Source: Glaciecola blandensis
Lineage (GTDB): Bacteria; Pseudomonadota; Gammaproteobacteria; Enterobacterales; Alteromonadaceae
DNA: 64,000 nucleotides
Reading direction: 5' to 3'
Assembly (NCBI RefSeq): GCF_031846165.1
Contig: NZ_JAVRIE010000007.1
Location: 236,926 to 300,925 of the forward strand
The notes under the pieces: generated by a model
The model's database searches: none
Told to the model about the DNA's origin: nothing
What the model saw: only the letters and a program-made list of their open reading frames with translations
Position numbers and translations under genes: made by a program
Shown: one piece after another, positions 1-9,109 of the stretch
Position numbering within the stretch: the first letter of the stretch is position 1
How the letters are laid out: every line of letters begins with the position of its first letter

Positions 1-623
1 CATTATTTGCTGTGTACTTTCTATCCGACAGTTATTTAAGCCCTGTTGAAGGCATTATCTTAATCACCATGTTTGTCATTGTATTAGGCGGAATGGCTTG
101 GCTATCGTTTAAAGTCGATAAGAACGATCCTCTGATTGCTGAAACAGAAGACGAGATTCCAAATAACGTTCCGACAGTCAATGCGGTAACGTGGGTGATT
201 GTTGGCTTAGTCATGTTGCCCCTTAGTGCGCACTTTTTAGTAGAAAGTGCCGTGTTTATTGCGCGCCATTTTGGTGTGAGTGATTTGGTTATTGGTCTCA
301 CCATCATTGCTTTAGGAACGAGCTTACCAGAACTTGCTGCAAGTATTGCCGGTGTGAGAAAGGGTGAAGATGATTTAGCCTTAGGCAACATCATCGGCTC
401 GAACATATTTAATATTTTGGCTGTTCTCGCAATGCCAGGCTTGATAGCACCTGGGCTATTGGATGCCGACGCTTCAAGTCGAGACTCCTACGTTATGCTT
501 GGCCTAACGATATTGTTATTTGTATTTTGCTTTAATCTGCGTGGTACACGACAGATCAATCGCTATGAAGGCGGTATTTTTGTGCTAGCGTTTTTAGCGT
601 ATCAATACTGGCTTTTCGCATAA
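1..623 (+). CDS. yrbG: CaCA-family Na+/Ca2+ antiporter, C-terminal part (cut by window edge)
   Basis: Inner-membrane cation/calcium exchanger of the CaCA family; only the C-terminal half is present because the reading frame is open to the left edge. The visible part has about five hydrophobic segments and the second alpha-repeat signature GTSLPELAAS followed by GNIIGSNIFNI, which carries the ion-binding acidic and polar residues of the family. A GTG at position 12 could be read as a start, but the frame runs on upstream, so it is internal. It lies 92 bp before kdsD, the same neighbour as E. coli yrbG. The transported ion is inferred from the family only. Confidence 0.9.
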   Translation, partial: LFAVYFLSDSYLSPVEGIILITMFVIVLGGMAWLSFKVDKNDPLIAETEDEIPNNVPTVNAVTWVIVGLVMLPLSAHFLVESAVFIARHFGVSDLVIGLTIIALGTSLPELAASIAGVRKGEDDLALGNIIGSNIFNILAVLAMPGLIAPGLLDADASSRDSYVMLGLTILLFVFCFNLRGTRQINRYEGGIFVLAFLAYQYWLFA

Positions 624-715
624 AGTAACAGTTTAAACAGAATCTTGTGTTGTTCATGCCAGATTCAGGCATCGGTATTTATAGTCCTAAATAGGACAAA
701 AGAAACGAGAAGATA

Positions 716-1678
716 ATGAGCTTTTTGCAAACCGCAAATAAAGTATTCGAAAATGAAATTGCCGCTTTGACGCGCTTGCAAGGCCGACTCGACGAAAAAT
801 TTAATCAAGCTTGTGAGCTTATGTTGCATTGCGACGGAAAAGTCGTCGTCTGTGGTATGGGCAAATCGGGCCATATCGGTAACAAGATAGCAGCAACACT
901 AGCTAGCACCGGGACTCCTTCATTCTTCATGCATCCAGGTGAAGCCAACCATGGCGATTTGGGTATGCTGGCCTCTGGCGATGTATTTATCGGTATTTCT
1001 AACTCTGGCGAAACGCAAGAACTCACCAGTCTACTTCCCGTCATCAAACGCAAAGGCATCCCGACGATTGCCATTACGAATAATGATGCCAGCTCACTTG
1101 CAAAGCATGCTGACGTCGCTCTCAACATACAAGTCACCAAAGAGGCTTGTTCTCTTGGTTTAGCACCAACCACAAGCACTACCTCAACCTTAGTACTTGG
1201 CGATGCACTGGCAGTTGCCTTACTCGAAGCTAAAGGGTTTACCGCTGACGACTTTGCCCTCTCTCATCCTGGAGGCTCTTTAGGCAAACGTTTGTTGCTA
1301 ACAGTTGACGATATAATGGCACGAGATGACGAATTGCCTATCGTCTTAGAAACTGCCTCGGTCACCGAAGCGCTATTCGAGATATCTAACAAAGGCTTGG
1401 GGATGACTGGCGTTGTAGATGCTCAACAACAATTATTGGGTGTATTCACTGATGGTGACTTACGCAGAGCCTTAGATAAACATATCGACATTCATCACTC
1501 AATAGTTACTGAAGTAATGACCAAAGGCAGTATTACGATTGAACAGCATAAGTTAGCGGTGGATGCATTAAACGTTATGCAGCAACATAAAATCAATGCC
1601 TTGTTCGTTGTTGATGCTGACAGACACCCCGTGGGCGCGATTAAAATGCACACCTTGTTAAAAGCCGGAGTGGTGTAA
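716..1678 (+). CDS. kdsD: D-arabinose 5-phosphate isomerase
   Basis: Converts ribulose 5-phosphate to arabinose 5-phosphate, the first step toward Kdo for LPS inner core. The 320-aa protein has an N-terminal SIS sugar-isomerase domain (about residues 40-175, with GMGKSGHIGNKIAATLAS and the HPGEANHGDLG loop) and two C-terminal CBS repeats (about 205-320). Length matches E. coli KdsD. The ATG at 716 follows a short purine-rich tract. Its stop codon shares one base with the start of kdsC, so the two are translationally coupled. Cytosolic. Confidence 0.96.
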   Translation: MSFLQTANKVFENEIAALTRLQGRLDEKFNQACELMLHCDGKVVVCGMGKSGHIGNKIAATLASTGTPSFFMHPGEANHGDLGMLASGDVFIGISNSGETQELTSLLPVIKRKGIPTIAITNNDASSLAKHADVALNIQVTKEACSLGLAPTTSTTSTLVLGDALAVALLEAKGFTADDFALSHPGGSLGKRLLLTVDDIMARDDELPIVLETASVTEALFEISNKGLGMTGVVDAQQQLLGVFTDGDLRRALDKHIDIHHSIVTEVMTKGSITIEQHKLAVDALNVMQQHKINALFVVDADRHPVGAIKMHTLLKAGVV

Positions 1679-2232
1679 TGGCTAAAGTAAATACATTGTA
1701 CGGACAGATAGACCAAAGCCTCATGAACAAATTTGCCAACATCAGGCTACTCGTATGTGACGTGGATGGTGTTTTCTCTGATGGTACGATTTTGTTGGGC
1801 AATCAAGGTGAAGAGCTAAAAGCATTTAACACCAAAGACGGATATGGCATCAAAGCACTCTCTAAAGTGGGTGTCGATGTAGCCGTAATTACTGGGCGGC
1901 AGTCGCAAATTGTTGCGAACCGTATGCAAGCCTTGAATGTGAAACACATTATGCAGAATCGGGAAGATAAGCAAGTCGCGATTAAGGAGTTGATTCGTGA
2001 TTATGGATATACGAATTCTCAAATTGCGAGTGTCGGCGATGACATGCCCGACACAGGTATGTTTTTAGAAAGTGAAATTGGCATCGCAGTTGCTGATGCC
2101 CATCCAATGGTGAAGCAAAAGGCAACTTTTTGTACCAGCTTAGACGGTGGGCGTGGTGCTGTTCGTGAAATTTGTGATTTAATATTACAAGCAAAAGGAA
2201 AGCTGGAAGAAATCCATGGGGCTAGTGTATGA
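1678..2232 (+). CDS. kdsC: 3-deoxy-D-manno-octulosonate 8-phosphate phosphatase
   Basis: HAD-superfamily phosphatase that removes phosphate from Kdo-8-phosphate to give Kdo. The 184-aa protein begins the HAD fold at residues 24-35 with CDVDGVFSDG, whose two Asp residues (D28, D30) are the nucleophile and the acid/base. The third motif is VGDDMPDTGMF near residue 120, which binds Mg2+. It is cap-less and short, as expected for KdsC. It overlaps kdsD by one base and lptC by four (ATGA), showing a tight operon. Confidence 0.96.
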   Translation: MAKVNTLYGQIDQSLMNKFANIRLLVCDVDGVFSDGTILLGNQGEELKAFNTKDGYGIKALSKVGVDVAVITGRQSQIVANRMQALNVKHIMQNREDKQVAIKELIRDYGYTNSQIASVGDDMPDTGMFLESEIGIAVADAHPMVKQKATFCTSLDGGRGAVREICDLILQAKGKLEEIHGASV

Positions 2233-2792
2233 ATCGACTAGCGCTCAGTATCATCCTTATTTTCAGTGCCGCACTTGCGCTGTACGTACCCATTTGGATG
2301 GAAGAAGAAGAACAAGTTGAGGTGAGCGATAAAGACGCGGCACTCGTGCCTAACTATCAGGCCCTAAATTTACGCAGTAAAATATTTGATAAAGATGGTC
2401 AGCTCACTCATCAAGTCAGTGCCGCAAAAATGGAACACTATGACCTACTTGAATATGTAAACTTTGAGCAGCCTGAATACACTATCTACTTAGCCGAGAC
2501 CGGCGAGAGTTGGCAACTTGTCGCAAGTGAAGGAACGTTTTATGACAACAATCGACTAGAGCTTGCCTCGGATGTTGTGATCAGTAGTCAACAAACTAAC
2601 GACTACATACAAACCATTTCTACTGACTACATTTCTTTTAGTTTAGACACTCAAGAATTGTCTTCAGATCAACCAGTCGCTATATCTGGTTCGAATTTTA
2701 CGATTAATAGTATTGGGTTTAGCGCAAATCTAGAAACCCAACAATACGAGTTAAAAAAACATGTTGAAACTGAATACTTACCTACTCGCTAG
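2229..2792 (+). CDS. lptC: LPS export protein LptC
   Basis: Bitopic inner-membrane component of the LPS bridge; passes LPS from LptB2FG to LptA. The 187-aa protein has one N-terminal membrane helix (about residues 4-20) and a periplasmic beta-jellyroll domain. It contains the usual start of the fold, where a NY-x-AL-x-LRSKIFDKDG segment is followed by a HQVSA motif. The start overlaps the kdsC stop by four bases, and the 3' end overlaps lptA by 32 bp in another frame. Confidence 0.9.
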   Translation: MNRLALSIILIFSAALALYVPIWMEEEEQVEVSDKDAALVPNYQALNLRSKIFDKDGQLTHQVSAAKMEHYDLLEYVNFEQPEYTIYLAETGESWQLVASEGTFYDNNRLELASDVVISSQQTNDYIQTISTDYISFSLDTQELSSDQPVAISGSNFTINSIGFSANLETQQYELKKHVETEYLPTR

Positions 2793-3339
2793 TTGCTTAA
2801 CGCTAGGTTTAGCGTTTTCGAGCACAGCGCAGGAAATCATTCAAAAGAGTGATTTTGAGCAACCCATTAGACTTGAGTCTGAAAATACCTTTGCCGATAG
2901 TAAAGAGAAAGTGCTGTTTTACGAGGGTAACGTCAAGATTACTCAAGGTAGCTTAAAAATTAGCGCCGATAAAATGGAAGTGATAGGCACCAATGGGGCT
3001 GGGCGTGAAATTTTTATTGCCACCGGCAAACCTGCTTCTTATATCCAACAATTGGCCGACGGCAGCATGGTCGAAGCCCGTGCGAATGAAATCAAATACA
3101 TTAAAGCTGACCGCACCATTTCTTTGAAAGGCAATGCACAACTTCTGCAGAATGCCTTTACGATTGAAGGTGATTCAATTATTTTTGATATGCAAAAAGA
3201 ACAGGTGCTGGCCAACACAAATGAGAAAAGTAACACGCCTACCGTGACAATTTTCAGTCCAGATACGATTCAGAAAACCAAAGACACCTTGAAAAATAAA
3301 GCAGAAGACGCAGATAAGAAGCAAGAGGACGATCAATAG
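2761..3339 (+). CDS. lptA: LPS transport periplasmic protein LptA
   Basis: Periplasmic beta-jellyroll protein that forms the filament carrying LPS across the periplasm. The 192-aa precursor has a cleavable signal peptide (residues 1-23, ending STAQ) and an OstA-like core with FYEGNVKITQGSLKISADKM and the later repeat SLKGNAQLLQNAFTIEGD. The last 25 residues are highly charged (Lys, Asp and Glu) and probably disordered. The ATG lies inside the 3' end of lptC, and the stop overlaps the GTG start of lptB by one base. Confidence 0.93.
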   Translation: MLKLNTYLLASCLTLGLAFSSTAQEIIQKSDFEQPIRLESENTFADSKEKVLFYEGNVKITQGSLKISADKMEVIGTNGAGREIFIATGKPASYIQQLADGSMVEARANEIKYIKADRTISLKGNAQLLQNAFTIEGDSIIFDMQKEQVLANTNEKSNTPTVTIFSPDTIQKTKDTLKNKAEDADKKQEDDQ

Positions 3340-4064
3340 TGAGTAAACTCGTTGCCAATCATCTCGCCAAGTCATACAAAGCTAGGCAAGTCGTTAGAGA
3401 CGTCAGTATTGAGGTATCCACAGGCCAAATCGTTGGCTTGTTAGGCCCCAATGGCGCCGGTAAAACCACTACTTTTTACATGATCGTTGGGCTCGTACCT
3501 ATCGATAAAGGTGAAATTTTCATTGATCAGCTAGATTTATCAATTCAGCCCATGCATGAGAGAGCAAGACACGGTATCGGTTATTTACCGCAAGAAGCTT
3601 CGATTTTCCGGAAACTAACGGTATATGAAAATCTAATGGCTATTTTGCAAACGAGAAAAGAACTCACAAAAGACCAGCGCGAGCAACAAGCCGATGATTT
3701 AATGGATGAATTTAATGTGAATCATATTCGAAACAATCTTGGGATGAGTTTGTCAGGCGGGGAGCGGCGTAGAGTCGAGATCGCGCGAGCTTTAGCAGCA
3801 AATCCTAAATTTATTTTGCTCGATGAACCCTTCGCCGGTGTTGACCCAATTTCTGTTAATGATATAAAGAAGATAATACAACAATTAAAAGAACGTGATA
3901 TTGGTGTATTAATAACTGACCACAATGTTCGAGAAACCCTCGATGTTTGTGAACAAGCGTATATAGTAAGTCATGGCGAACTAATCGCCTCAGGCAGTGC
4001 TGAGGAAGTTCTCAGTAACCAAAAAGTGCGAGATGTTTATCTCGGTGAACAATTTGTCTTATAG
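3339..4064 (+). CDS. lptB: LPS export ABC transporter ATPase LptB
   Basis: Cytosolic ATPase that powers LPS extraction with LptF and LptG, both encoded here at 54.9-57.1 kb. The 241-aa protein has Walker A GPNGAGKTT (residues 36-44), a Q-loop at LPQEASIF, signature LSGGERRR, Walker B FILLDEPFAGVDP and the switch His in ITDHNVRETL. It starts with GTG, which overlaps the lptA stop codon. Downstream, a 62-bp gap separates it from rpoN, as in E. coli. Confidence 0.97.
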   Translation: MSKLVANHLAKSYKARQVVRDVSIEVSTGQIVGLLGPNGAGKTTTFYMIVGLVPIDKGEIFIDQLDLSIQPMHERARHGIGYLPQEASIFRKLTVYENLMAILQTRKELTKDQREQQADDLMDEFNVNHIRNNLGMSLSGGERRRVEIARALAANPKFILLDEPFAGVDPISVNDIKKIIQQLKERDIGVLITDHNVRETLDVCEQAYIVSHGELIASGSAEEVLSNQKVRDVYLGEQFVL

Positions 4065-4126
4065 GTATTCCGTATCATGTTTAGAATTCGGCACGTCTCG
4101 CCGTTAACATTAGGTCAAGGGCATCA

Positions 4127-5614
4127 ATGAAGCCTTCATTGCAGTTAAAATTCAGTCAACAACTTACGATGACGCCTCAGTTGCAGCAGGCGATCAAGCT
4201 ATTACAGTTATCTACGCTAGACCTGCAACAAGAAATCCAAGAAGCGCTTGACTCAAATCCCTTATTGGAAATTGATGAAAGTGAACACAATAATGACAAG
4301 CAGTCAGAAGAGAATAGTGCAAACGATAGAGAGCAAGCTGATTCTAGCGACCTCAATTCGGCAAATTCTGACAACATCGATAGTCATGACGCCTTAGAAA
4401 ACAATCAACTCACTGATGATTTACCGATCGACAGTTCATGGGAAGAATACCTCAGTTCGTCTTCTGCACCAGCAACGATGACAGGTGGCTCAAGCCCCGA
4501 CGACGACTACGTCTTTCAAGGTGAGACCTCAGAAAATATCCAAGACCACTTAATCTGGCAGATGGAATTAACGCCCTTCTCTGATATTGACCGTTCTATC
4601 GCTATCGCAATTATCGACAGTATCGACGAATCAGGCTATTTAACCGTCAGTTGCGAAGACATTTTGGATAGCTTACAAAACGAAGAGATTGAGCTTGATG
4701 AAGTGGAATGTGTTTTAAAACGCATTCAAATGTTTGACCCTATTGGCTCTGGGTCCCGCTCACCTCAAGAATGCTTGCTGGTGCAACTCAATCAGTTTGC
4801 TCCCGACACACCTTGGGTCGCTGAAACTAAACATTTGCTAAGCGAACACAGTGATTTACTAAGTAGTAAAGACTACCGCACTTTAATGCGTAAAACGAAG
4901 TTGAAAGAAGACCAACTGCGTGAAGTGATGCGTCTGCTACAAACACTCAATCCCCGTCCTGGGAGTGAGATAGCAACCAAAGAGCCGGAATATGTCATTC
5001 CAGATGTCACTGTGCTCAAGAAAAACGGTCGCTGGGTTGTTGAATTAAATAATGATTCACTGCCGCCATTAGTGGTTAATCAAGAGTATGCGGCCTTAAG
5101 TAAAAGTACAAAAAATTCGAACGATTCCCAATTTATTAAGTCTCATTTACAAGAGGCGAAATGGTTTATCAAAAGTTTAGAAAGCCGCAACGAAACACTC
5201 CTAAAGGTGTCTCATTGTATTGTGCAGCAACAAATGGGCTTTTTTGAACACGGCCCAGAAATGATGAAACCGATGGTACTAAATGACGTAGCTGAAATGG
5301 TGGATATGCACGAATCGACTATATCTCGAGTTACCACACAAAAGTATATGCACACGCCACGTGGCATTTATGAGTTAAAGTACTTTTTCTCTAGCCATGT
5401 TTCTACTGAGTCTGGAGGAGAGTGTTCATCTACTGCGATAAGAGCATTAATTAAGAAGTTAGTGGCTGCAGAGTTACCTAGCAAGCCATTAAGTGATAGC
5501 AAGATTGCGCAATTGTTAGCTGATCAAGGTATTCAAGTTGCACGGCGGACAATTGCGAAATATCGAGAGTCTCTCTCGATTCCCCCGTCGAACCAAAGAA
5601 AAAGTCTTTTATAA
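4127..5614 (+). CDS. rpoN: RNA polymerase sigma-54 factor
   Basis: Alternative sigma factor recognising -24/-12 promoters and needing AAA+ activators. The 495-aa protein has the Gln-rich region I (residues 5-50, LKFSQQLTMTPQLQQAIKLL), an acidic region II (about 50-125), the core-binding region, an HTH region near 400 and the RpoN box ARRTIAKYRE at 472-481. An AAGGG lies about 7 bp before the ATG. It is followed by hpf and the nitrogen PTS genes, the usual proteobacterial order. A matching promoter sequence is seen at 27553-27570. Confidence 0.97.
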   Translation: MKPSLQLKFSQQLTMTPQLQQAIKLLQLSTLDLQQEIQEALDSNPLLEIDESEHNNDKQSEENSANDREQADSSDLNSANSDNIDSHDALENNQLTDDLPIDSSWEEYLSSSSAPATMTGGSSPDDDYVFQGETSENIQDHLIWQMELTPFSDIDRSIAIAIIDSIDESGYLTVSCEDILDSLQNEEIELDEVECVLKRIQMFDPIGSGSRSPQECLLVQLNQFAPDTPWVAETKHLLSEHSDLLSSKDYRTLMRKTKLKEDQLREVMRLLQTLNPRPGSEIATKEPEYVIPDVTVLKKNGRWVVELNNDSLPPLVVNQEYAALSKSTKNSNDSQFIKSHLQEAKWFIKSLESRNETLLKVSHCIVQQQMGFFEHGPEMMKPMVLNDVAEMVDMHESTISRVTTQKYMHTPRGIYELKYFFSSHVSTESGGECSSTAIRALIKKLVAAELPSKPLSDSKIAQLLADQGIQVARRTIAKYRESLSIPPSNQRKSLL

Positions 5615-5638
5615 GACGACATTAGAGGACGTAACATT

Positions 5639-5926
5639 ATGCAAATTAATCTAACAGGTCACCACGTAGATATTACAGATTCACTCAGAGCATATGTCGA
5701 TACTAAGTTTGAGAAGTTAGAACGACACTTCGACCATATCAGCAACGTACACGTGGTGTTAAACGTCGAAAAGCTGAGCCAAAAAGCAGAAGCTACTGTG
5801 CATTTAAAGGGTGACGTTGTTCACGCAAATGCCGAGCATAATGACATGTATGCAGCCATTGATGGCCTTATCGATAAACTAGACAGACAGGTTATTAAAC
5901 ACAAGGAAAAACTAAAGCGACACTAG
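5639..5926 (+). CDS. hpf: Ribosome hibernation promoting factor
   Basis: Short HPF/YfiA-type protein (95 aa) that binds the small ribosomal subunit in slow growth and promotes ribosome dimers. It has the full beta-alpha-beta-beta-beta-alpha fold: MQINLTGHHVDITDSLRAYV, the VVLNVEKLSQKAEATV strands, then DMYAAIDGLIDKLDRQVIKHK. It lacks the C-terminal extension of long HPF. The gene sits 24 bp after rpoN and 16 bp before ptsN. Confidence 0.94.
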   Translation: MQINLTGHHVDITDSLRAYVDTKFEKLERHFDHISNVHVVLNVEKLSQKAEATVHLKGDVVHANAEHNDMYAAIDGLIDKLDRQVIKHKEKLKRH

Positions 5927-5942
5927 TTGCTTAAGAGTTAAT

Positions 5943-6386
5943 ATGATCATATCTGATATCATTTCTTTAGACCGCACTGAATGTGCGGTCGATTGTCACA
6001 GTAAAAAAAGAATTTTCGAAGTCATCAGCGAGATTGCGGCCAGAGAAAACCCATCATTAGCACTTGGCGATATACTCGCGAGTATAGTGAGCCGAGAAAA
6101 AATGGGCAGCACAGGTATTGGAAATGGCATTGCCATTCCTCATGGCCGTATCGACGGCATAGACGATATCGTAGCTGTTGTCGTCACGAGTGAAGAACCT
6201 ATCGACTTTGACGCTATAGACGACAGACCCGTTGATATTTTCTTTGCACTATTAGTACCATCAGAGCAAACAGAAGAGCATCTTCAGACACTTTCTTCTA
6301 TTGCACAAAAACTCAGTGATAAAGAAATCGTGAAAACGATTAGAAAAGCCACAAGTAAAGACCAAATAATCGCAGCGCTAGCATAA
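5943..6386 (+). CDS. ptsN: PTS IIA-like nitrogen regulatory protein (EIIA-Ntr)
   Basis: Phosphoacceptor of the nitrogen phosphotransferase system; regulatory rather than sugar-transporting. The 147-aa protein has the active His within GIAIPHGR (H67) and the family pattern SREKMGSTGIGNG just before it. It receives phosphate from NPr, encoded 0.9 kb downstream. It lies between hpf and rapZ, as in E. coli, and is probably cotranscribed with rpoN. Confidence 0.95.
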   Translation: MIISDIISLDRTECAVDCHSKKRIFEVISEIAARENPSLALGDILASIVSREKMGSTGIGNGIAIPHGRIDGIDDIVAVVVTSEEPIDFDAIDDRPVDIFFALLVPSEQTEEHLQTLSSIAQKLSDKEIVKTIRKATSKDQIIAALA

Positions 6387-6413
6387 CCAAAACCTAGAAT
6401 AAGGGGCTCATCA

Positions 6414-7310
6414 TTGAATCTAATCATCATTAGCGGACGCTCCGGTTCAGGCAAATCAATAGCATTGCGCGCCCTAGAAGACTTGGGCTACTACTGCGTA
6501 GACAATATTCCGGTCAGCTTACTCCCCACGCTAACGCATACCTTGGCCGATGAGAATGAAAAAGTAGCCGTTAGCATCGACGTACGAAACATTCCCAAAA
6601 TGGCTAACGAAGTGTCTGAAATTGTCGACTTCTTACCAGATATTTGGGAAGTGACTATTTTATATCTGGATGCAAGTGACGATGTACTTATCAAACGCTA
6701 TAGTGAGACGCGCCGCTTACATCCCTTGTTCAAACTGAACAAATCATTGTCGGAATCGATTGAGGCTGAGCGTGAAATCCTCGTGCCAGTATCAGAAAAA
6801 GCAGACTTGCATATCAATACCGATAATTTATCGCTACATGAGCTCTCTGAACTCATTAGAGAGCGCGTATTAGGGAAGAAGAGCACTAACCTCGTTATCG
6901 TCTTTGAGTCCTTTGGTTTTAAATACGGTATACCAAAAGATGCTGATTATGTGTTTGATGCCCGTTTTCTGCCCAACCCGCACTGGGAACCCGATCTTAA
7001 ACCTCTGACTGGCTTAGATGGCCCTGTACAAGTATTCCTTGGCGGCCAACCTCTAGTGACCAAGTTCATTTGGCAAATCCAAAATCTTATTAGTACTTGG
7101 TTACCGCATTTAGAGCGTAATAATCGAAGTTACGTGACTGTTGCGATCGGCTGTACTGGTGGCCAACATCGCTCAGTTTTTGTGGCCGAGTCATTGTGTA
7201 GCAGTTTCCGTTCTAGCCACGGTGACGTGCAAGTGAGACACCGCGAGTTGAAAATCATTAAAGCGCTTGAAAATAAGCCTGAAGATGGCGACGAGGCTAC
7301 TCGGCTATGA
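6414..7310 (+). CDS. rapZ: RNase adapter protein RapZ
   Basis: Nucleotide-binding protein with an N-terminal P-loop GRSGSGKS (residues 8-15) and the RapZ C-terminal domain with GCTGGQHRSVF. In E. coli it binds the sRNA GlmZ and RNase E to control glucosamine-6-phosphate synthase; that role is inferred here. The start is TTG at 6414, chosen because MNLIIISGRSGSGKS aligns with the E. coli N-terminus; an AAGGGG lies about 8 bp upstream. At 298 aa it is slightly longer than E. coli RapZ (284). The stop overlaps ptsO by four bases. Confidence 0.95.
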   Translation: MNLIIISGRSGSGKSIALRALEDLGYYCVDNIPVSLLPTLTHTLADENEKVAVSIDVRNIPKMANEVSEIVDFLPDIWEVTILYLDASDDVLIKRYSETRRLHPLFKLNKSLSESIEAEREILVPVSEKADLHINTDNLSLHELSELIRERVLGKKSTNLVIVFESFGFKYGIPKDADYVFDARFLPNPHWEPDLKPLTGLDGPVQVFLGGQPLVTKFIWQIQNLISTWLPHLERNNRSYVTVAIGCTGGQHRSVFVAESLCSSFRSSHGDVQVRHRELKIIKALENKPEDGDEATRL

Positions 7311-7579
7311 CTCTTGAAAAACAACTTACCATCGTTAACAAGCTAGGTTTACACGCCAGAGCTGCAACACAGTTAGCCAAGCTTGCCAATCAGTTTGAAT
7401 CCTCTATCACCCTTCATCAAGGCGATAAAGAAGCGTTTGCCAATAGTGTTTTAGCCTTGATGATGCTTGAAAGCAGTCAAGGCAAACAGGTTCTGCTGCG
7501 TTGCGATGGTCCAGACGCACAAGAAGCCATGGATGCTATCGCTAGCCTTATCGTAAACCGCTTTAACGAAGATGAATAA
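7307..7579 (+). CDS. ptsO: Phosphocarrier protein NPr
   Basis: HPr-like phosphocarrier of the nitrogen PTS that passes phosphate to EIIA-Ntr. The 90-aa protein carries the active-site His in NKLGLHARAA (H16) and the second HPr signature around ANSVLALMMLESSQGKQVLL. It overlaps rapZ by four bases and ends the operon that begins upstream of rpoN. The next gene, mgtE, is 144 bp away. Confidence 0.94.
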   Translation: MTLEKQLTIVNKLGLHARAATQLAKLANQFESSITLHQGDKEAFANSVLALMMLESSQGKQVLLRCDGPDAQEAMDAIASLIVNRFNEDE

Positions 7580-7603
7580 ATTTCAATAAAATCAATAAGA
7601 CAG

Positions 7604-7632
7604 ATAACACTAATGAAAACTAGTGTTATACT
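7604..7632 (+). promoter_or_regulatory. Inverted repeat overlapping a candidate mgtE promoter
   Basis: A perfect 9-bp inverted repeat, ATAACACTA (7604-7612) and TAGTGTTAT (7621-7629), with an 8-nt loop. TATACT at 7627-7632 is a good -10, and ATAACA at 7604-7609 sits 17 bp upstream as a weak -35, so the repeat could be an operator covering the promoter of mgtE. It could instead be the ptsO terminator, but no U-run follows it. Confidence 0.35.
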
Positions 7633-7723
7633 TAGCGCATATTCGACCAAACTTAACATAGACAGTCCTGTATAGAGTGGCAACTCAGCCTCAATCTCTT
7701 TACAAAGACGACGAAAGGGTCTT

Positions 7724-9082
7724 ATGGCGGAAACAGTAGAATCAAGCAACGTACAAAGTCAACTGGACTCGATTAGCCAATCACTAAGCGACGGTACCTT
7801 TGTGCAAGTCAGAAAACTACTGCATGATTTGCCATCCAGTGACGTTGCTTTACTACTTGAGTCCAGCCCCCTAAAAACGCGTAAAGAACTCTGGGAGCTA
7901 TTAGACGCTGATTTTCATGGTGAAGTCCTCGAAGAATTATCAGAAGATGTCAGAAACGGTATTATCTCGAAGATGGTGCCATCAAGCGTTGTTGATGCGC
8001 TTGAAGACATGGATACCGATGACTTAGCTGAAACATTAAGTACCCTGCCCGATACTGTCCTGCAAAGCATCCTCAAGTCAATGGATGCGCAAGATAGACA
8101 ACGTGCCGAGAAAGCACTCTCATACGGTGAGGATACCGCCGGCTTTATCATGAATACCGATACCATCACTTTGCGTCCTGACGTAACCGTTGATGTTGTA
8201 TTACGTTACTTACGTTTAAAAGGTGAACTGCCAGAAAATACAGATACGCTTTATGTTGTTAATCGCCATGACAACCTCATCGGTACAGTGCTTGCTACAA
8301 AGCTACTGACCTCACCGCCTGAGGTCAGCGTTAGCGAAATCATGAATGAAGAAGCTGAAACCATTCCCGTTAACATGAGTGACAGCGAGGTCGCTAGCAT
8401 GTTTGAAAGATACGATTGGCTTTCTGCACCTGTCATTGACGAGAATAAAACCTTAGTTGGTCGTATCACAATTGATGACGTGGTTGATATTATTCGTGAA
8501 GATGCGGAACACAGCATGATGAGTATGGCGGGCCTAGATGATGAAGAGGATACCTTTGCGCCAGTAGGCCAAAGTACAAAGCGACGCTCTATCTGGCTGG
8601 GAGTAAACCTTGTAACAGCGTTGTTAGCTGCGGCCGTGAGCGATTTGTTTGAGGCGACTTTGAGTCAATTAGCCGTGCTCGCTATCTTAAACACAATTGT
8701 GCCAAGTATGGGTGGTGTTGCTGGTAATCAAACGCTAACACTGGTTATTCGTGGTATGGCGCTAGGCCATGTTAGTGGTAGTAACTCGGTTTGGCTGGTC
8801 AGAAAAGAATTAGCGATAGGCTTTTTGAACGGTATTATCTGGGCGACCTTGATCGCCTCTGTTATCGCTATTTGGAAACAAGATTTCATGTTAGGCGGGG
8901 TTATCGCGTTCGCCATGATGATGAACATGATTGCTGCTGGTTTAGCCGGTGCAACACTGCCGATCATTATGAAACGGTTTAAGATTGATCCAGCCCTCGC
9001 TGGCAGTGTTATATTGACTACGATCACGGATGTGGTCGGAATATTTGCTTTTTTAGGTACAGCTACTTTATTCTTACTTTAG
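7724..9082 (+). CDS. mgtE: Magnesium transporter MgtE
   Basis: Mg2+ channel of the inner membrane gated by cytosolic Mg2+. The 452-aa protein has the three expected parts: an N-terminal helical domain rich in acidic and DL repeats (about 30-135), a CBS pair (about 140-260), and a five-helix membrane domain (about 285-452) with the conserved VPSMGGVAGNQTLTLVIRG pore segment. A purine tract GAAAGG lies about 8 bp before the ATG. It stands behind the nitrogen PTS operon but has its own candidate promoter. Confidence 0.95.
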   Translation: MAETVESSNVQSQLDSISQSLSDGTFVQVRKLLHDLPSSDVALLLESSPLKTRKELWELLDADFHGEVLEELSEDVRNGIISKMVPSSVVDALEDMDTDDLAETLSTLPDTVLQSILKSMDAQDRQRAEKALSYGEDTAGFIMNTDTITLRPDVTVDVVLRYLRLKGELPENTDTLYVVNRHDNLIGTVLATKLLTSPPEVSVSEIMNEEAETIPVNMSDSEVASMFERYDWLSAPVIDENKTLVGRITIDDVVDIIREDAEHSMMSMAGLDDEEDTFAPVGQSTKRRSIWLGVNLVTALLAAAVSDLFEATLSQLAVLAILNTIVPSMGGVAGNQTLTLVIRGMALGHVSGSNSVWLVRKELAIGFLNGIIWATLIASVIAIWKQDFMLGGVIAFAMMMNMIAAGLAGATLPIIMKRFKIDPALAGSVILTTITDVVGIFAFLGTATLFLL

Positions 9083-9109
9083 TTTAGGACTATTTAACTT
9101 GGAAGTTCA

